DNA of 64,000 nucleotides from Pseudomonas delhiensis (lineage in GTDB: Bacteria > Pseudomonadota > Gammaproteobacteria > Pseudomonadales > Pseudomonadaceae). Shown one piece after another: positions 23,715 through 32,203 of this stretch. Position 1 is the stretch's first letter; each line of letters starts with the position of its first letter. Location of the stretch: NCBI RefSeq assembly GCF_900187975.1, contig NZ_FZPC01000015.1:1-64000 (forward strand), read 5' to 3'. Made by a program: the position numbers and the translations under genes. The notes below the pieces were generated by a model. The model ran no database searches. It saw nothing but the letters and a program-made list of their open reading frames with translations, and was not told the DNA's origin.

Positions 23715-24758
23715 ATGAGCCGACAGAGTTTCACCTGCATCGAAGGCCATACCGAAGGCATGCCCGTGCGCATGGTCATCGATGGCGCCCCCGAGCTGCA
23801 CGGCGCCAGCATGAGCGAAAGGCGCCAGCACTTTCTGGCCGAGTACGACTGGATCCGCCGGGCGCTGATGCTCGAACCGCGCGGCCACGCGCACATGTCG
23901 GGCACCCTGCTCTACCCGCCCGTGAGCGAGGACGCCGACCTCGCACTGCTGTTCATCGAAACCTCCGGCTGCCTGCCCATGTGCGGCCACGCCACCCTCG
24001 GCTCGATCACCTTCGCTCTGGAGGCCGGCCTGGTCCGGCCGAAGACGCCGGGCACGGTGATCGCCGACGTTCCCGCCGGGCGCGTCAGCGCGCAATACCG
24101 CATGCAGGACGGCAAGGTCGGCGGCGTGCGCTTCACCAACGTGCCGAGCTTCCTCCTGCACCGCGACCTGGGCATCCAGCTGCCGGCCCTCGGCGAGCTG
24201 CGCCTGGACATCGCCTACGGCGGCAACTTCTACCCGATCATCGAGCCGCAGCCGAACTACCCCGGCTGCGAGCACTTCACCCCGCAGCAATTGCTGGCCT
24301 GGGGGCGCGAGGTGCAGGCGCTGGTGAACCGCGAGTTCGCCGTGGCGCACCCCGAGGACGCCAGCATCCACGGCGTGAAGCACTGCATGTGGGCCGGCCG
24401 CCCCTTGGCAGCCGACGCCGATGGGCGCAGCGTAGTGATTGCCGGCGACAGCCTGATCGACCGTTCGCCCTGCGGCACCGGCACCTCGGCCCGGGTGGCC
24501 CAGCGCCATGCCCGCGGCCTGCTGGCGCGCGATGGCGTGTTCCGCCATGAAAGCCTGATCGGCAGCCGCTTCGACGGCCGCGTCGAGGAAGTCCTGGCCC
24601 TGGCCGACGGCACGCCGGCGGTGCGCCCGAGCATCGAGGGCCGGGCCTGCATCACCGGCCGCGCCGAGCATTACGTCGACAGGGCCCAGCCCTACTGGCA
24701 GGGTTTCAGCCTGGAAGACTTCACCGACCACCGCTGCCCAGAAGAGACCGTGAAATGA
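23715..24758 (+). CDS. lhpA: 4-hydroxyproline 2-epimerase
   Basis: This 347-residue protein belongs to the proline racemase superfamily with both catalytic cysteines: Cys90 in MCGHAT and Cys253 in SPCGTGTSA. The Cys/Cys pair marks racemases and epimerases. The pathway context indicates conversion of trans-4-hydroxy-L-proline to cis-4-hydroxy-D-proline. The ATG at 23715 has GGAGGACGC upstream. The stop overlaps the start of the FAD oxidase gene (ATGA). Confidence 0.85.
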   Translation: MSRQSFTCIEGHTEGMPVRMVIDGAPELHGASMSERRQHFLAEYDWIRRALMLEPRGHAHMSGTLLYPPVSEDADLALLFIETSGCLPMCGHATLGSITFALEAGLVRPKTPGTVIADVPAGRVSAQYRMQDGKVGGVRFTNVPSFLLHRDLGIQLPALGELRLDIAYGGNFYPIIEPQPNYPGCEHFTPQQLLAWGREVQALVNREFAVAHPEDASIHGVKHCMWAGRPLAADADGRSVVIAGDSLIDRSPCGTGTSARVAQRHARGLLARDGVFRHESLIGSRFDGRVEEVLALADGTPAVRPSIEGRACITGRAEHYVDRAQPYWQGFSLEDFTDHRCPEETVK

Positions 24759-26035
24759 ACGACCCGCAAGCCGCTTCGCAAAACGCCATCGTCGTCGGTG
24801 GCGGCATCGTCGGTGTCTGCTGCGCCCTGTACCTGCAGCGCGAAGGCTACCGCGTCACCCTGGTGGACCCGGCCGCGCCGGGCGACAGCACAGCGAAATG
24901 GAGCTGCGGGCAGATGGCGGTGAGCGAGGTCATCCCGCTGTCCAAGCCGGGCATCCTGATGAAGGTGCCCGGCTGGCTGCTCGACCAGCGGGGCCCGCTG
25001 GCCCTGCGCCCCAGCGCGTTGCCGGGCATCCTGCCGTGGTTCCTGCGCTTCGTCGCCTGCGCGCGGCATTCGAAGATCACCGAGATAGCCCGCGACATGG
25101 CGCGCCTCACCCACCACGTCTACCAGGACTACGCGCCGCTGCTCGACGCCTGCGCGGACAAGAGCCTGCTCGGCCAGCGGCCGATCATCGAGGTGTTCGA
25201 CTCGCCCGCCGCCCTGGTCCACGAGCGCCCGCACCTGGAGCTGCGCAAGTCGCTGGGCTTCCAGTCCGAGGAGCTCGACGGTGCCGCCATCGGCGACCTC
25301 GAACCGGCCCTGGCCGGCAAGTTCCAGCACGGCCTGCTGTTCCCCGACTGGCGCGCGGTGAACGACACCGAAGGCTTCATCGCCGCCCTCACCGCGAGCT
25401 TCGTCGCCCAGGGCGGCATCCGCGTGCGCGAGCGGGTGAAGCACATCGACGAAAGCGCCGACCGCGCCGCCGGCGTCACCCTGGCCGACGGCAGCCGCTA
25501 CCCCGCCCAGCTGGTGGTGGTGGCCGCCGGCACCGGCTCGCGGCAGTTCTTCGACCAGCTCGGGGTGAGCATCCCGCTGGCCGGCATCGCCGGCTACCAG
25601 GCGGTGCTACCCACCCCGGGCGTGGAAATCCGCCATTCGGTGATCTACGCCGACGGCGGCTTCTGCTTCGCCCCCATGACCCGCGGCCTGCAGATCGGCG
25701 GCACCATCGAGTTCGCCGGCCCCAACGCCGAACCCAACTTCCGGCGCGCCGAAATCATCCTGGAAAAGGCCCGCCGCGTGCTGCCGCAGCTCGACACCGC
25801 CAAGGTCGAGTTCGGCGTCGGCTACCGGCCCTTCCTGCCCGACACCAAGCCGGTGATCGACCGCTCGCCGCGCCTGGGCAACGTGCTCATGGCCTTCGGC
25901 CACGGCCAGCTCGGCCTAACCCTGGGTGCCACCACCGGCCGCCTGGTCGCCGACCTCGCCGCCGGCCGCCGCCCGGCCCAGGACCTCAGCCCCTTCAGCG
26001 CTCGCCGCTTCGCCTTCATCGGAGGAACCGCATGA
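24755..26035 (+). CDS. lhpB: FAD-dependent D-hydroxyproline dehydrogenase
   Basis: This 426-residue DAAO/DadA-like flavoprotein has the dinucleotide fold [21 protein letters not shown] near the N-terminus, [16 protein letters not shown] in the middle, and a C-terminal [25 protein letters not shown] typical of the D-amino-acid dehydrogenase group. It would oxidise cis-4-hydroxy-D-proline to the pyrroline, with electrons going to the respiratory chain. It overlaps lhpA and the aldehyde dehydrogenase gene by 4 bp each, so translation is coupled. Confidence 0.82.
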   Translation: MNDPQAASQNAIVVGGGIVGVCCALYLQREGYRVTLVDPAAPGDSTAKWSCGQMAVSEVIPLSKPGILMKVPGWLLDQRGPLALRPSALPGILPWFLRFVACARHSKITEIARDMARLTHHVYQDYAPLLDACADKSLLGQRPIIEVFDSPAALVHERPHLELRKSLGFQSEELDGAAIGDLEPALAGKFQHGLLFPDWRAVNDTEGFIAALTASFVAQGGIRVRERVKHIDESADRAAGVTLADGSRYPAQLVVVAAGTGSRQFFDQLGVSIPLAGIAGYQAVLPTPGVEIRHSVIYADGGFCFAPMTRGLQIGGTIEFAGPNAEPNFRRAEIILEKARRVLPQLDTAKVEFGVGYRPFLPDTKPVIDRSPRLGNVLMAFGHGQLGLTLGATTGRLVADLAAGRRPAQDLSPFSARRFAFIGGTA

Positions 26036-27510
26036 ACTACCAGCAGCTCTACATCGACGGCCAATGGCTCGCCCCCGCCAAGGGCGGCAGCTTCGACACC
26101 TTCGACCCCAGCGACGAAACCCTCCTCGCCCGGGTGGCCGCCGCCACCGCCGAAGACGTAGACGCGGCGGTCAGGGCCGCGCGCGCCGCCTTCGACGAAG
26201 GTCCCTGGCCGCACATGAGCGGGGCCGAGCGCGCCGCCGTGCTGCGGCGCATCGCCGAAGGCATCCGCGGCCGCCAGCAGGCGCTGGCCGAGCTGGAAGT
26301 GCGCGACAACGGCAAGCCGCTGCCCGAGGCGCTGTGGGACATCGGCGACACCGCCGGCTGCTTCGACTTCTACGCCGACCAGGCGGAACGGCTCGACGCC
26401 ACCCGGGAGCAGGACGTGGCCCTGGCCGACGAGCGCTTCAGCTCGGTGGCGCGCAGGGAGCCGGTCGGCGTGGCCGGCGCCATCATCCCCTGGAACTTCC
26501 CCATGCTGATGGCCGCCTGGAAGGTCGCCCCGGCGCTGGCCGCCGGTTGCAGCATGGTCCTCAAGCCCTCCGAGCTGACCCCGCTGACCGCCCTGGAGCT
26601 GGCCGCCATCGCCCACGAGGCGGGCCTGCCGGCCGGGGTGCTCAACGTGGTCACCGGCCTGGGCGCCGAGGCCGGCGCGCCGCTGGCCGAGCACCCGGGC
26701 GTGGACAAGCTGGCCTTCACCGGCAGCGTGCCCACCGGCGGCCGGATCATGCAGGCCGCCGCCCGCGACATCAAGAACATCAGCCTGGAGCTGGGCGGCA
26801 AGTCGCCCTTCGTGATCTTCGCCGACAGCGACATCGAGGCCGCGGTGGAGTGGATCCTCTTCGGCATCTTCTGGAACCAGGGCCAGGTCTGCTCGGCCAC
26901 CTCGCGGGTGCTGGTGCAGCGCGAACTCTACGAACCGCTGCTGGCCCGCCTGGCCGGGGAGGCGGGCAAGATCACCATCGGCAACGGCCTGGAGGCCGGC
27001 GTGCTGCTCGGCCCGCTGGTCAACCGCACGCAGTACGACAAGGTGCTGCAGGCCATCGGCCGCGGCCTGGAGGAGGGCGCCCGGCTGGTCTGCGGCGGCG
27101 AGCGCCCGGCCGGCTTGGACAAGGGCTACTACCTGCAGCCGACGGTGTTCGCCGACGTGCCGCGGGACAGCTGGGTGTGGAACGAGGAAATCTTCGGCCC
27201 GGTGGTCTGCGTGCGCCCCTTCGACAGCGAGGAGGAGGCCGTGCGCGAAGCCAACGACTCGCGCTTCGGCCTGGCCGCCGCGGTGATGTCCCGCGACCTG
27301 CCGCGCTGCGAGCGGGTGGCCCGCGCCCTGCGCGCGGGCATCGTCTGGATCAACTGCTCGCAACCGACCTTCACCGAGGCGCCCTGGGGCGGCTACAAGC
27401 ACAGCGGCATCGGCCGCGAGCTGGGCGAGTGGGGCCTGAACAACTACCTGGAAACCAAGCAGATCACCCGCTATGACAGCGAGCAGCCCTGGGGCTGGTA
27501 CATCAAGTGA
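26032..27510 (+). CDS. Aldehyde dehydrogenase (2-oxoglutarate semialdehyde)
   Basis: This 492-residue NAD(P)-dependent aldehyde dehydrogenase has PWNF (153-156), FTGSVPTGG, catalytic Glu253 in LELGGKSP and Cys287 in NQGQVCSATS. By sequence it resembles betaine-aldehyde-type enzymes. By position after the hydroxyproline genes it most likely oxidises 2-oxoglutarate semialdehyde to 2-oxoglutarate, ending the pathway. GGAGGAACC precedes the ATG. Confidence 0.85.
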   Translation: MNYQQLYIDGQWLAPAKGGSFDTFDPSDETLLARVAAATAEDVDAAVRAARAAFDEGPWPHMSGAERAAVLRRIAEGIRGRQQALAELEVRDNGKPLPEALWDIGDTAGCFDFYADQAERLDATREQDVALADERFSSVARREPVGVAGAIIPWNFPMLMAAWKVAPALAAGCSMVLKPSELTPLTALELAAIAHEAGLPAGVLNVVTGLGAEAGAPLAEHPGVDKLAFTGSVPTGGRIMQAAARDIKNISLELGGKSPFVIFADSDIEAAVEWILFGIFWNQGQVCSATSRVLVQRELYEPLLARLAGEAGKITIGNGLEAGVLLGPLVNRTQYDKVLQAIGRGLEEGARLVCGGERPAGLDKGYYLQPTVFADVPRDSWVWNEEIFGPVVCVRPFDSEEEAVREANDSRFGLAAAVMSRDLPRCERVARALRAGIVWINCSQPTFTEAPWGGYKHSGIGRELGEWGLNNYLETKQITRYDSEQPWGWYIK

Positions 27511-27520
27511 GGTTCGACTG

Positions 27521-28549
27521 ATGCGTTGGAAGAAAACCCTGCAACTGGCCGACGTGCACTGCGAAGGCGAGATCGGCAAGGTCATCACCGGCGGGGTGCT
27601 CGGCATCCCCGGTGCGACCATGCTGGACAAGATGAACTACATCAACGAGGTCGACGACAGCCTGCGCCGCCTGGTGGTGATGGAGCCGCGCGGCTGCCTG
27701 CAGATGTCGGTGAACCTGCTGCTGCCGCCGACCGACCCCGCGGCCGACGCCGGCTTCATCGTGCTGCAGGCGGACAAGGCCCACCCCATGTCCGGCAGCA
27801 ACTGCATCTGCGTGGTCACCGCGCTGCTGGAGCTGGGCATGCTGCCCATGCGCGAACCGGAAACCACCGTGGTGCTGGACACCCCGGCCGGCCTGGTGAC
27901 GGCCCGCGCGCGCTGCGCCGACGGGCGCTGCCTGGGGGTGTCGCTGGACATGGTGCCGGCGTTCGTCGAGCAGCTGGACGTGGCGATCGACGGCGGCGAG
28001 TTCGGCCCGATCCGCGCGGACATCGCCTTTGGCGGCGTGTACTACGCGCTGGTGGACGTGCAGCAGGTCGGCCTGACCATCGCCCCCGAGAACGCCCGCG
28101 AGCTGGCCGACGCCGGGGTGAAGCTCAAGGACAGGATCAACCGCCAGGTCAGCGTGCGGCACCCGCTGTACGAGCAGATCGACGAAGTGGCCTACGTGAT
28201 GTTCCGCAACCGCCTGGACGCGCGCACCTACCAGACCTGCACCACGCTGCCGCCGGGGCGCGTCGACCGCTCGCCCTGCGGCACCGGCAGCTCGGCGAAC
28301 CTCGCCACCCTGAGCGCCCGCGGCCTGGTGCAGCCCGGCGAGCGCCTGGTGTCGCGCTCGACCATCGGCGGCGAGTTCCAGGTGGAGCTGCTGGGCCACA
28401 CCGACGTGGCCGGGCGCCCCGCGGTGCTGCCGCGGGTGGAGGGGCGCGCCTGGCTGTACGGCATCCAGCAGATCGGCGTCGATCCGGACGACCCGCTGGC
28501 CGAGGGCTTCATGCTCAGCGACACCTGGGGGCCGGGCTTCCCTCGCTGA
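27521..28549 (+). CDS. Proline racemase-superfamily enzyme with Ser/Cys active site
   Basis: This 342-residue paralogue of the epimerase has Ser91 (MSGSNC) in place of the first catalytic Cys and keeps the second, Cys253 (SPCGTGSSA). In this superfamily Cys/Cys members are racemases or epimerases, while members with one replaced residue include hydroxyproline dehydratases. It may therefore dehydrate or epimerise a different hydroxyproline isomer, such as trans-3-hydroxy-L-proline. It starts 10 bp after the aldehyde dehydrogenase, so it belongs to the same operon. Confidence 0.82.
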   Translation: MRWKKTLQLADVHCEGEIGKVITGGVLGIPGATMLDKMNYINEVDDSLRRLVVMEPRGCLQMSVNLLLPPTDPAADAGFIVLQADKAHPMSGSNCICVVTALLELGMLPMREPETTVVLDTPAGLVTARARCADGRCLGVSLDMVPAFVEQLDVAIDGGEFGPIRADIAFGGVYYALVDVQQVGLTIAPENARELADAGVKLKDRINRQVSVRHPLYEQIDEVAYVMFRNRLDARTYQTCTTLPPGRVDRSPCGTGSSANLATLSARGLVQPGERLVSRSTIGGEFQVELLGHTDVAGRPAVLPRVEGRAWLYGIQQIGVDPDDPLAEGFMLSDTWGPGFPR

Positions 28550-28625
28550 GGGCAGCGTGCCGAAGCCGCAGGCCAAACAATAAATGAAGGGCAGCCCGGC
28601 GCTGCCCCGGAGCGAGACCGAGCCC

Positions 28626-29333
28626 ATGGGTGTAGTGACGATGGAAGCGCAAGGCAGTCTACGGCGGCATGGAGGGCGCTACATCTATGAAGAGCTGCGC
28701 AAGCAGATACTGACCCTGCAACTGCGCCCCGGCGTGCAGCTGGACGAGGTGTCGCTGGCGGCGCAGTTCGGCGTATCGCGCTCGCCGGTGCGCGATGCGC
28801 TGGCCCGCCTGGTCAGCGAGGGGCTGGTGACCATCCTGCCCAACCGCACCACCCTGGTGACGCCTTTCGAGATCGAGGAGTTCCCCAACTACATCGCCGC
28901 GGTGGACCTGACCCAGCGCGCGGTGACGCGGCTGGCGGCCCTGCACCGCACCGAGCGGGACCTGGTGCGCATCCGCGAAGCCAACGCGGCCTACGTTCGT
29001 GCCCTGGGGCGGGGCAACTTCCAGGAGATGTCCGAGCTGAACAAGGCCTTCCACCTGGAAATCGCCCGGGCCGGGAGAAACCCCTACCTCACGAGCTACT
29101 ACGAGAAGCTGCTGGGGGAGGGGCAGAGGCTGCTGCACCTGCATTTCGACTTCATCGTCAGCTCCGCCAAGTTCGGCCCCCCGGACGGCGACCACGACGA
29201 GATCATCGAAACCATCGCCCGGCAGGACGCGGATGCGGCGGAAAGGGCCTCCCACGAGCACACGATCCTGTTCCGCGACCGCTTCCTCGAATTCATGAAG
29301 CAGAACCTGACGAAGAGCATCTCGGTGCTGTAG
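28626..29333 (+). CDS. GntR-family (FCD) regulator, copy 1
   Basis: This regulator of about 235 residues has an N-terminal winged helix (YEELRKQILTLQLRPGVQLD, VSRSPVRDALARLVSEGLV) and an FCD ligand-binding domain with metal-binding-type His residues (FHLEIARAGRNPYL, DHDEIIETIARQDADAAERA, HEH). It is closely similar along its length to the regulator at 31197, including the GRYIYEELRKQ start. ATG 28626 is chosen because it gives the same N-terminal length as that copy; 28584 and 28641 are alternatives. It probably controls the hydroxyproline operon in response to a pathway compound. Confidence 0.85.
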   Translation: MGVVTMEAQGSLRRHGGRYIYEELRKQILTLQLRPGVQLDEVSLAAQFGVSRSPVRDALARLVSEGLVTILPNRTTLVTPFEIEEFPNYIAAVDLTQRAVTRLAALHRTERDLVRIREANAAYVRALGRGNFQEMSELNKAFHLEIARAGRNPYLTSYYEKLLGEGQRLLHLHFDFIVSSAKFGPPDGDHDEIIETIARQDADAAERASHEHTILFRDRFLEFMKQNLTKSISVL

Positions 29334-29374
29334 CCGGGGCGGTTGCGCCCCACTGACCTCGGCCACTTTCCCCC

Positions 29375-30280
29375 ATGCAGACAGGTCACTTTCCTCGACA
29401 CATCGCCGTACTGGTGCTGGCCGGCCTGGCCTGTGCCTTCGCCGGCAACCATATCGCCGCGCGGATCGCCTTCGACGACGGCGCCGGGCTGCTGCTCGCG
29501 ATCCTGTGCCGCTCCGGCGTCACCGCGCTGGCGCTGGCCGTCCTGGTGTGCGTGGGGCGGCAGCCCCTGCGCCTGGGCCCGGAGGCCGCGCGCTGGCAAC
29601 TGCTGATGGGCTGCCTCGTCGGCATCCAAAGCTTCTGCATCTACTCCGCCGTCGCCCTGATCCCGGTCGGCCTGGCCTTGCTGGTGGTGAACCTCTCGCC
29701 GGTCGTCCTGGTGCTGTTCACCTGGCTGCTCGGCGGGCCGGCGCCATCGCGCCGGGCGCTGCTGATCATGGCCGGCATCTTCTGTGGCCTGCTGGTCGCC
29801 CTGGACGTGCCGGCTGCCCTGGCGACCCAGCGGCTGGACCTGCGCTGGACGAAGGGGGTGCTGTTCAGCCTGGCCGGGGCGATGGTGTTCGCCGGCGCTC
29901 TGTGGATCTCGGAGAACCGCCTGTCGCGCCTGCCCGGAACGCTGCGCAGCATGCTGACCATGGCCCTGGTCTTCTCCTGCGCCGCCCTGGCCGGCGCCGC
30001 GGACGTCGTGCCCGGCGGGCTGACGCTGCCGAGAAGCGCCGCGGGCTGGTCGGCGCTGGCCTTCCTGGTACTGCTCTACGGCATGGCCTTTTCCACCTTG
30101 TTCGTCTTCATGCCCAGGCTGGACATCGCACGCAACGCGCCGGTGATGAACGCGGAGCCGATCGCCGGCCTGATGCTGGGCTGGCTGGTGCTCGGCCAGC
30201 AGCTGGGCGCCCTGCAACTGCTCGGCGGGGCCATGGTGGTTGGCGGTATCGTATTGCTGGCCTACCGGCGCCAGGGCTGA
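29375..30280 (+). CDS. DMT-superfamily (EamA) transporter
   Basis: This 301-residue protein has ten hydrophobic helices in two EamA repeats (HIAVLVLAGLACAFAGNHIA; later GVLFSLAGAMVFAGALWI) and a typical VMNAEPIAGLMLGWLVLGQ at helix 9. Such proteins export amino acids or metabolites. It lies 41 bp after GntR copy 1 and 37 bp before the SDR gene, so it may handle a compound of the same pathway. The substrate is unknown. Confidence 0.83.
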   Translation: MQTGHFPRHIAVLVLAGLACAFAGNHIAARIAFDDGAGLLLAILCRSGVTALALAVLVCVGRQPLRLGPEAARWQLLMGCLVGIQSFCIYSAVALIPVGLALLVVNLSPVVLVLFTWLLGGPAPSRRALLIMAGIFCGLLVALDVPAALATQRLDLRWTKGVLFSLAGAMVFAGALWISENRLSRLPGTLRSMLTMALVFSCAALAGAADVVPGGLTLPRSAAGWSALAFLVLLYGMAFSTLFVFMPRLDIARNAPVMNAEPIAGLMLGWLVLGQQLGALQLLGGAMVVGGIVLLAYRRQG

Positions 30281-30317
30281 GCCCGCCGGATGAACCCTTG
30301 AAGCGGGAGAGAGAAGC

Positions 30318-31082
30318 ATGTCAGTGGAAAGCGGATTGCTCCATGGGCAGCGGGTGCTGGTCACCGGCGGCACGGGAGGCATAGGCGCGGCGATCGTCGA
30401 GCGGCTCGCCGCGGAGGGCGCATGGCCGCTGATCCATTTCGGCCGGGACAAGGCCGCGGCCGAGGCGTTGCTAGAGCGGATCGGGGGAAGGGGAAGCGTT
30501 CTGCAGGCCGACCTTTCCTGCGCCGAGGGGGCGTTCGAGCTGTGGCGCAAGGCCCAGGCGGACGGGCGCATACACGCCCTGGTGAATAACGCCGGCATAC
30601 GCAGCGAGGTGTCGGTGGATGCCGAGCCCGAAGCCTGGCGAGCCGCCTGGCAGAAGGAGTTCCAGGTCAATTTCTTCGCCGCCGCCGACCTGTGCAAGCA
30701 GGCGATCCAGCACTTCAGGGCGCACGGCGGGGGCAAGATCGTCAACATGGCCAGCCGGGCAGGGCAGCGCGGGTATGCCGCCGATGCCATGCCCTATGGC
30801 GCGACCAAGGCCGCACTGGTGAACCTCACCAAGTCGATCGCCGCGAGTTTCGGCCGCGAGGGCGTCTTCGCCATCGCCATCGCCCCGGGCTGGGTGCGTA
30901 CCGCCATGGCCGAGGCGTTCATCGAAAGCCATGGCAAGGCGGCCGCGGTGGCCGACATCCCGGTGGGCGAAATGGCCGAGCCGGCGGAGCTCGCGGAGCT
31001 GGTCGCCTTCGTCCTGCGCGCCTCGCAGCTGTCGCTCAATGGCGCCACGCTGGACGTCAACGGCGGGAGCTACATCCGTTAG
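30318..31082 (+). CDS. Short-chain dehydrogenase/reductase
   Basis: This 254-residue classical SDR has the cofactor motif TGGTGGIG, NNAG, catalytic Tyr and Lys in YGATK, and IAPGWVRTAM after the active site. The Arg and Lys near the second strand (HFGRDKAAAEAL) suggest NADP(H). It resembles FabG-type 3-oxoacyl reductases, but the neighbours suggest a role in small hydroxy- or keto-acid metabolism. The GGGAGAG before the ATG is a good ribosome site. Confidence 0.82.
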   Translation: MSVESGLLHGQRVLVTGGTGGIGAAIVERLAAEGAWPLIHFGRDKAAAEALLERIGGRGSVLQADLSCAEGAFELWRKAQADGRIHALVNNAGIRSEVSVDAEPEAWRAAWQKEFQVNFFAAADLCKQAIQHFRAHGGGKIVNMASRAGQRGYAADAMPYGATKAALVNLTKSIAASFGREGVFAIAIAPGWVRTAMAEAFIESHGKAAAVADIPVGEMAEPAELAELVAFVLRASQLSLNGATLDVNGGSYIR

Positions 31083-31196
31083 CGGGGCCGATGGCGGCGT
31101 GCCCGGGCATTAGGCGTCCTTCATGACCTGCGTTACCCTTGGGGCCAATGGCCAGGCGCCGTCGATGCGCCTGGTGGAAAACGACCAGGGTGCCTG

Positions 31197-31904
31197 ATGA
31201 GTAACGAAACCGTAGAAACCGAGAGCAGTGGCCGCCGGCATGGGGGGCGCTACATCTATGAAGAGCTGCGCAAGCAGATCCTCACGCTCAAGCTGAAGCC
31301 CGGGACGCCCCTGGACGAGGTTTCGCTCGCCGCCCAGTTCGGCCTCTCGCGCTCGCCGGTGCGCGATGCGCTGGCCCGGCTGATCACCGAGGGGCTGGTG
31401 ACCATCCTGCCGAACCGCACCACCCTGGTGACGCCCTTCGAGATCGAGGAATTCCCCAACTACATCGCCGCGCTGGACCTGCTCCAGCGCGCCGTCACCC
31501 GGCTGGCGGCCATCCAGCGCAGCGACGAGGACCTGGAGCGCATCCGCGCGGCGGAGACCGCGTACATGACCTCGATCACCAGCGGCGACTTCCAGGCCAT
31601 GACGGAGCTGAACAAGGCGCTGCACATGGAAATCGCCCGCGCCGGCAAGAACCCCTACCTCACCGGCTACTACGAGAAGCTGCTGGGGGAAGGGCAGCGG
31701 CTTTCGCACCTGCACTTCGACTTCATCATCAGCGCCGCCAGCACCGACGGCATGGGGCGCGACCATGCCGAGATCGTCGAGGCCATCGCCGCCCGCGACG
31801 CCGATGCGGCGGAGAAGGCCGCCCACGAGCACACCATGCTGTTCCAGCGACGCTTCCTGGACTTCATGCAGCAGAACCTGACTTCGCGGATGAAGATTTC
31901 ATAG
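31197..31904 (+). CDS. GntR-family (FCD) regulator, copy 2
   Basis: This 235-residue near-duplicate of the regulator at 28626 has the same RHGGRYIYEELRKQILTL opening. Its recognition region differs by a single residue (LSRSPVRDALARL vs VSRSPVRDALARL). The FCD domain keeps the His and Asp pattern (LHMEIARAGKNPYL, DHAEIVEAIAARDADAAEKA, HEH). Differences concentrate in the FCD segment ASTDGMGR versus AKFGPPDG, so the two may read the same operator with different ligands. It follows the SDR gene by 114 bp. Confidence 0.85.
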   Translation: MSNETVETESSGRRHGGRYIYEELRKQILTLKLKPGTPLDEVSLAAQFGLSRSPVRDALARLITEGLVTILPNRTTLVTPFEIEEFPNYIAALDLLQRAVTRLAAIQRSDEDLERIRAAETAYMTSITSGDFQAMTELNKALHMEIARAGKNPYLTGYYEKLLGEGQRLSHLHFDFIISAASTDGMGRDHAEIVEAIAARDADAAEKAAHEHTMLFQRRFLDFMQQNLTSRMKIS

Positions 31905-31928
31905 CGCGTCGGGGCCCGGTCTTTCCAT

Positions 31929-32156
31929 TCACCGGCGCGTGGGCACCAGCACGAGCTGCTGGGTGGCCATGGCCTGGTAGATGCGCTCCAGCGCCTTGGC
32001 GTCGCAGCTCATGTGGCTGGCGACGTCGAGGATGCGGTAGGCCAGGTCGGCGGTGGGGGCGAGCCGGCCCAGTTCGAGCAGCAGCTCGGCGGCGGCCTCG
32101 TCGTTGAAGGAGGCGCTGCGCAGGGTGCGCAGCAGGTCGCTGGGTTCGATGTTCAT
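31929..32156 (-). CDS. Small hypothetical protein after tpsB
   Basis: This 75-residue, acidic, helical protein begins MNIEPSDLLRTLRSASFNDE and ends ATQQLVLVPTRR. There is no signal peptide. It starts 47 bp after the tpsB stop and is co-directional with it, so it may be the third gene of the two-partner secretion operon. The amphipathic leucine-rich middle (AAAELLLELGRLAPTADLAY) suggests an oligomeric or chaperone-like fold, but I recognise no family. Confidence 0.6.
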   Translation of the reverse strand: MNIEPSDLLRTLRSASFNDEAAAELLLELGRLAPTADLAYRILDVASHMSCDAKALERIYQAMATQQLVLVPTRR

Positions 32157-32203
32157 GCGCGGTGTCCTCGCGAGGGGCGGCGCGGGCGCCGCCCCGGTGG
32201 GGT

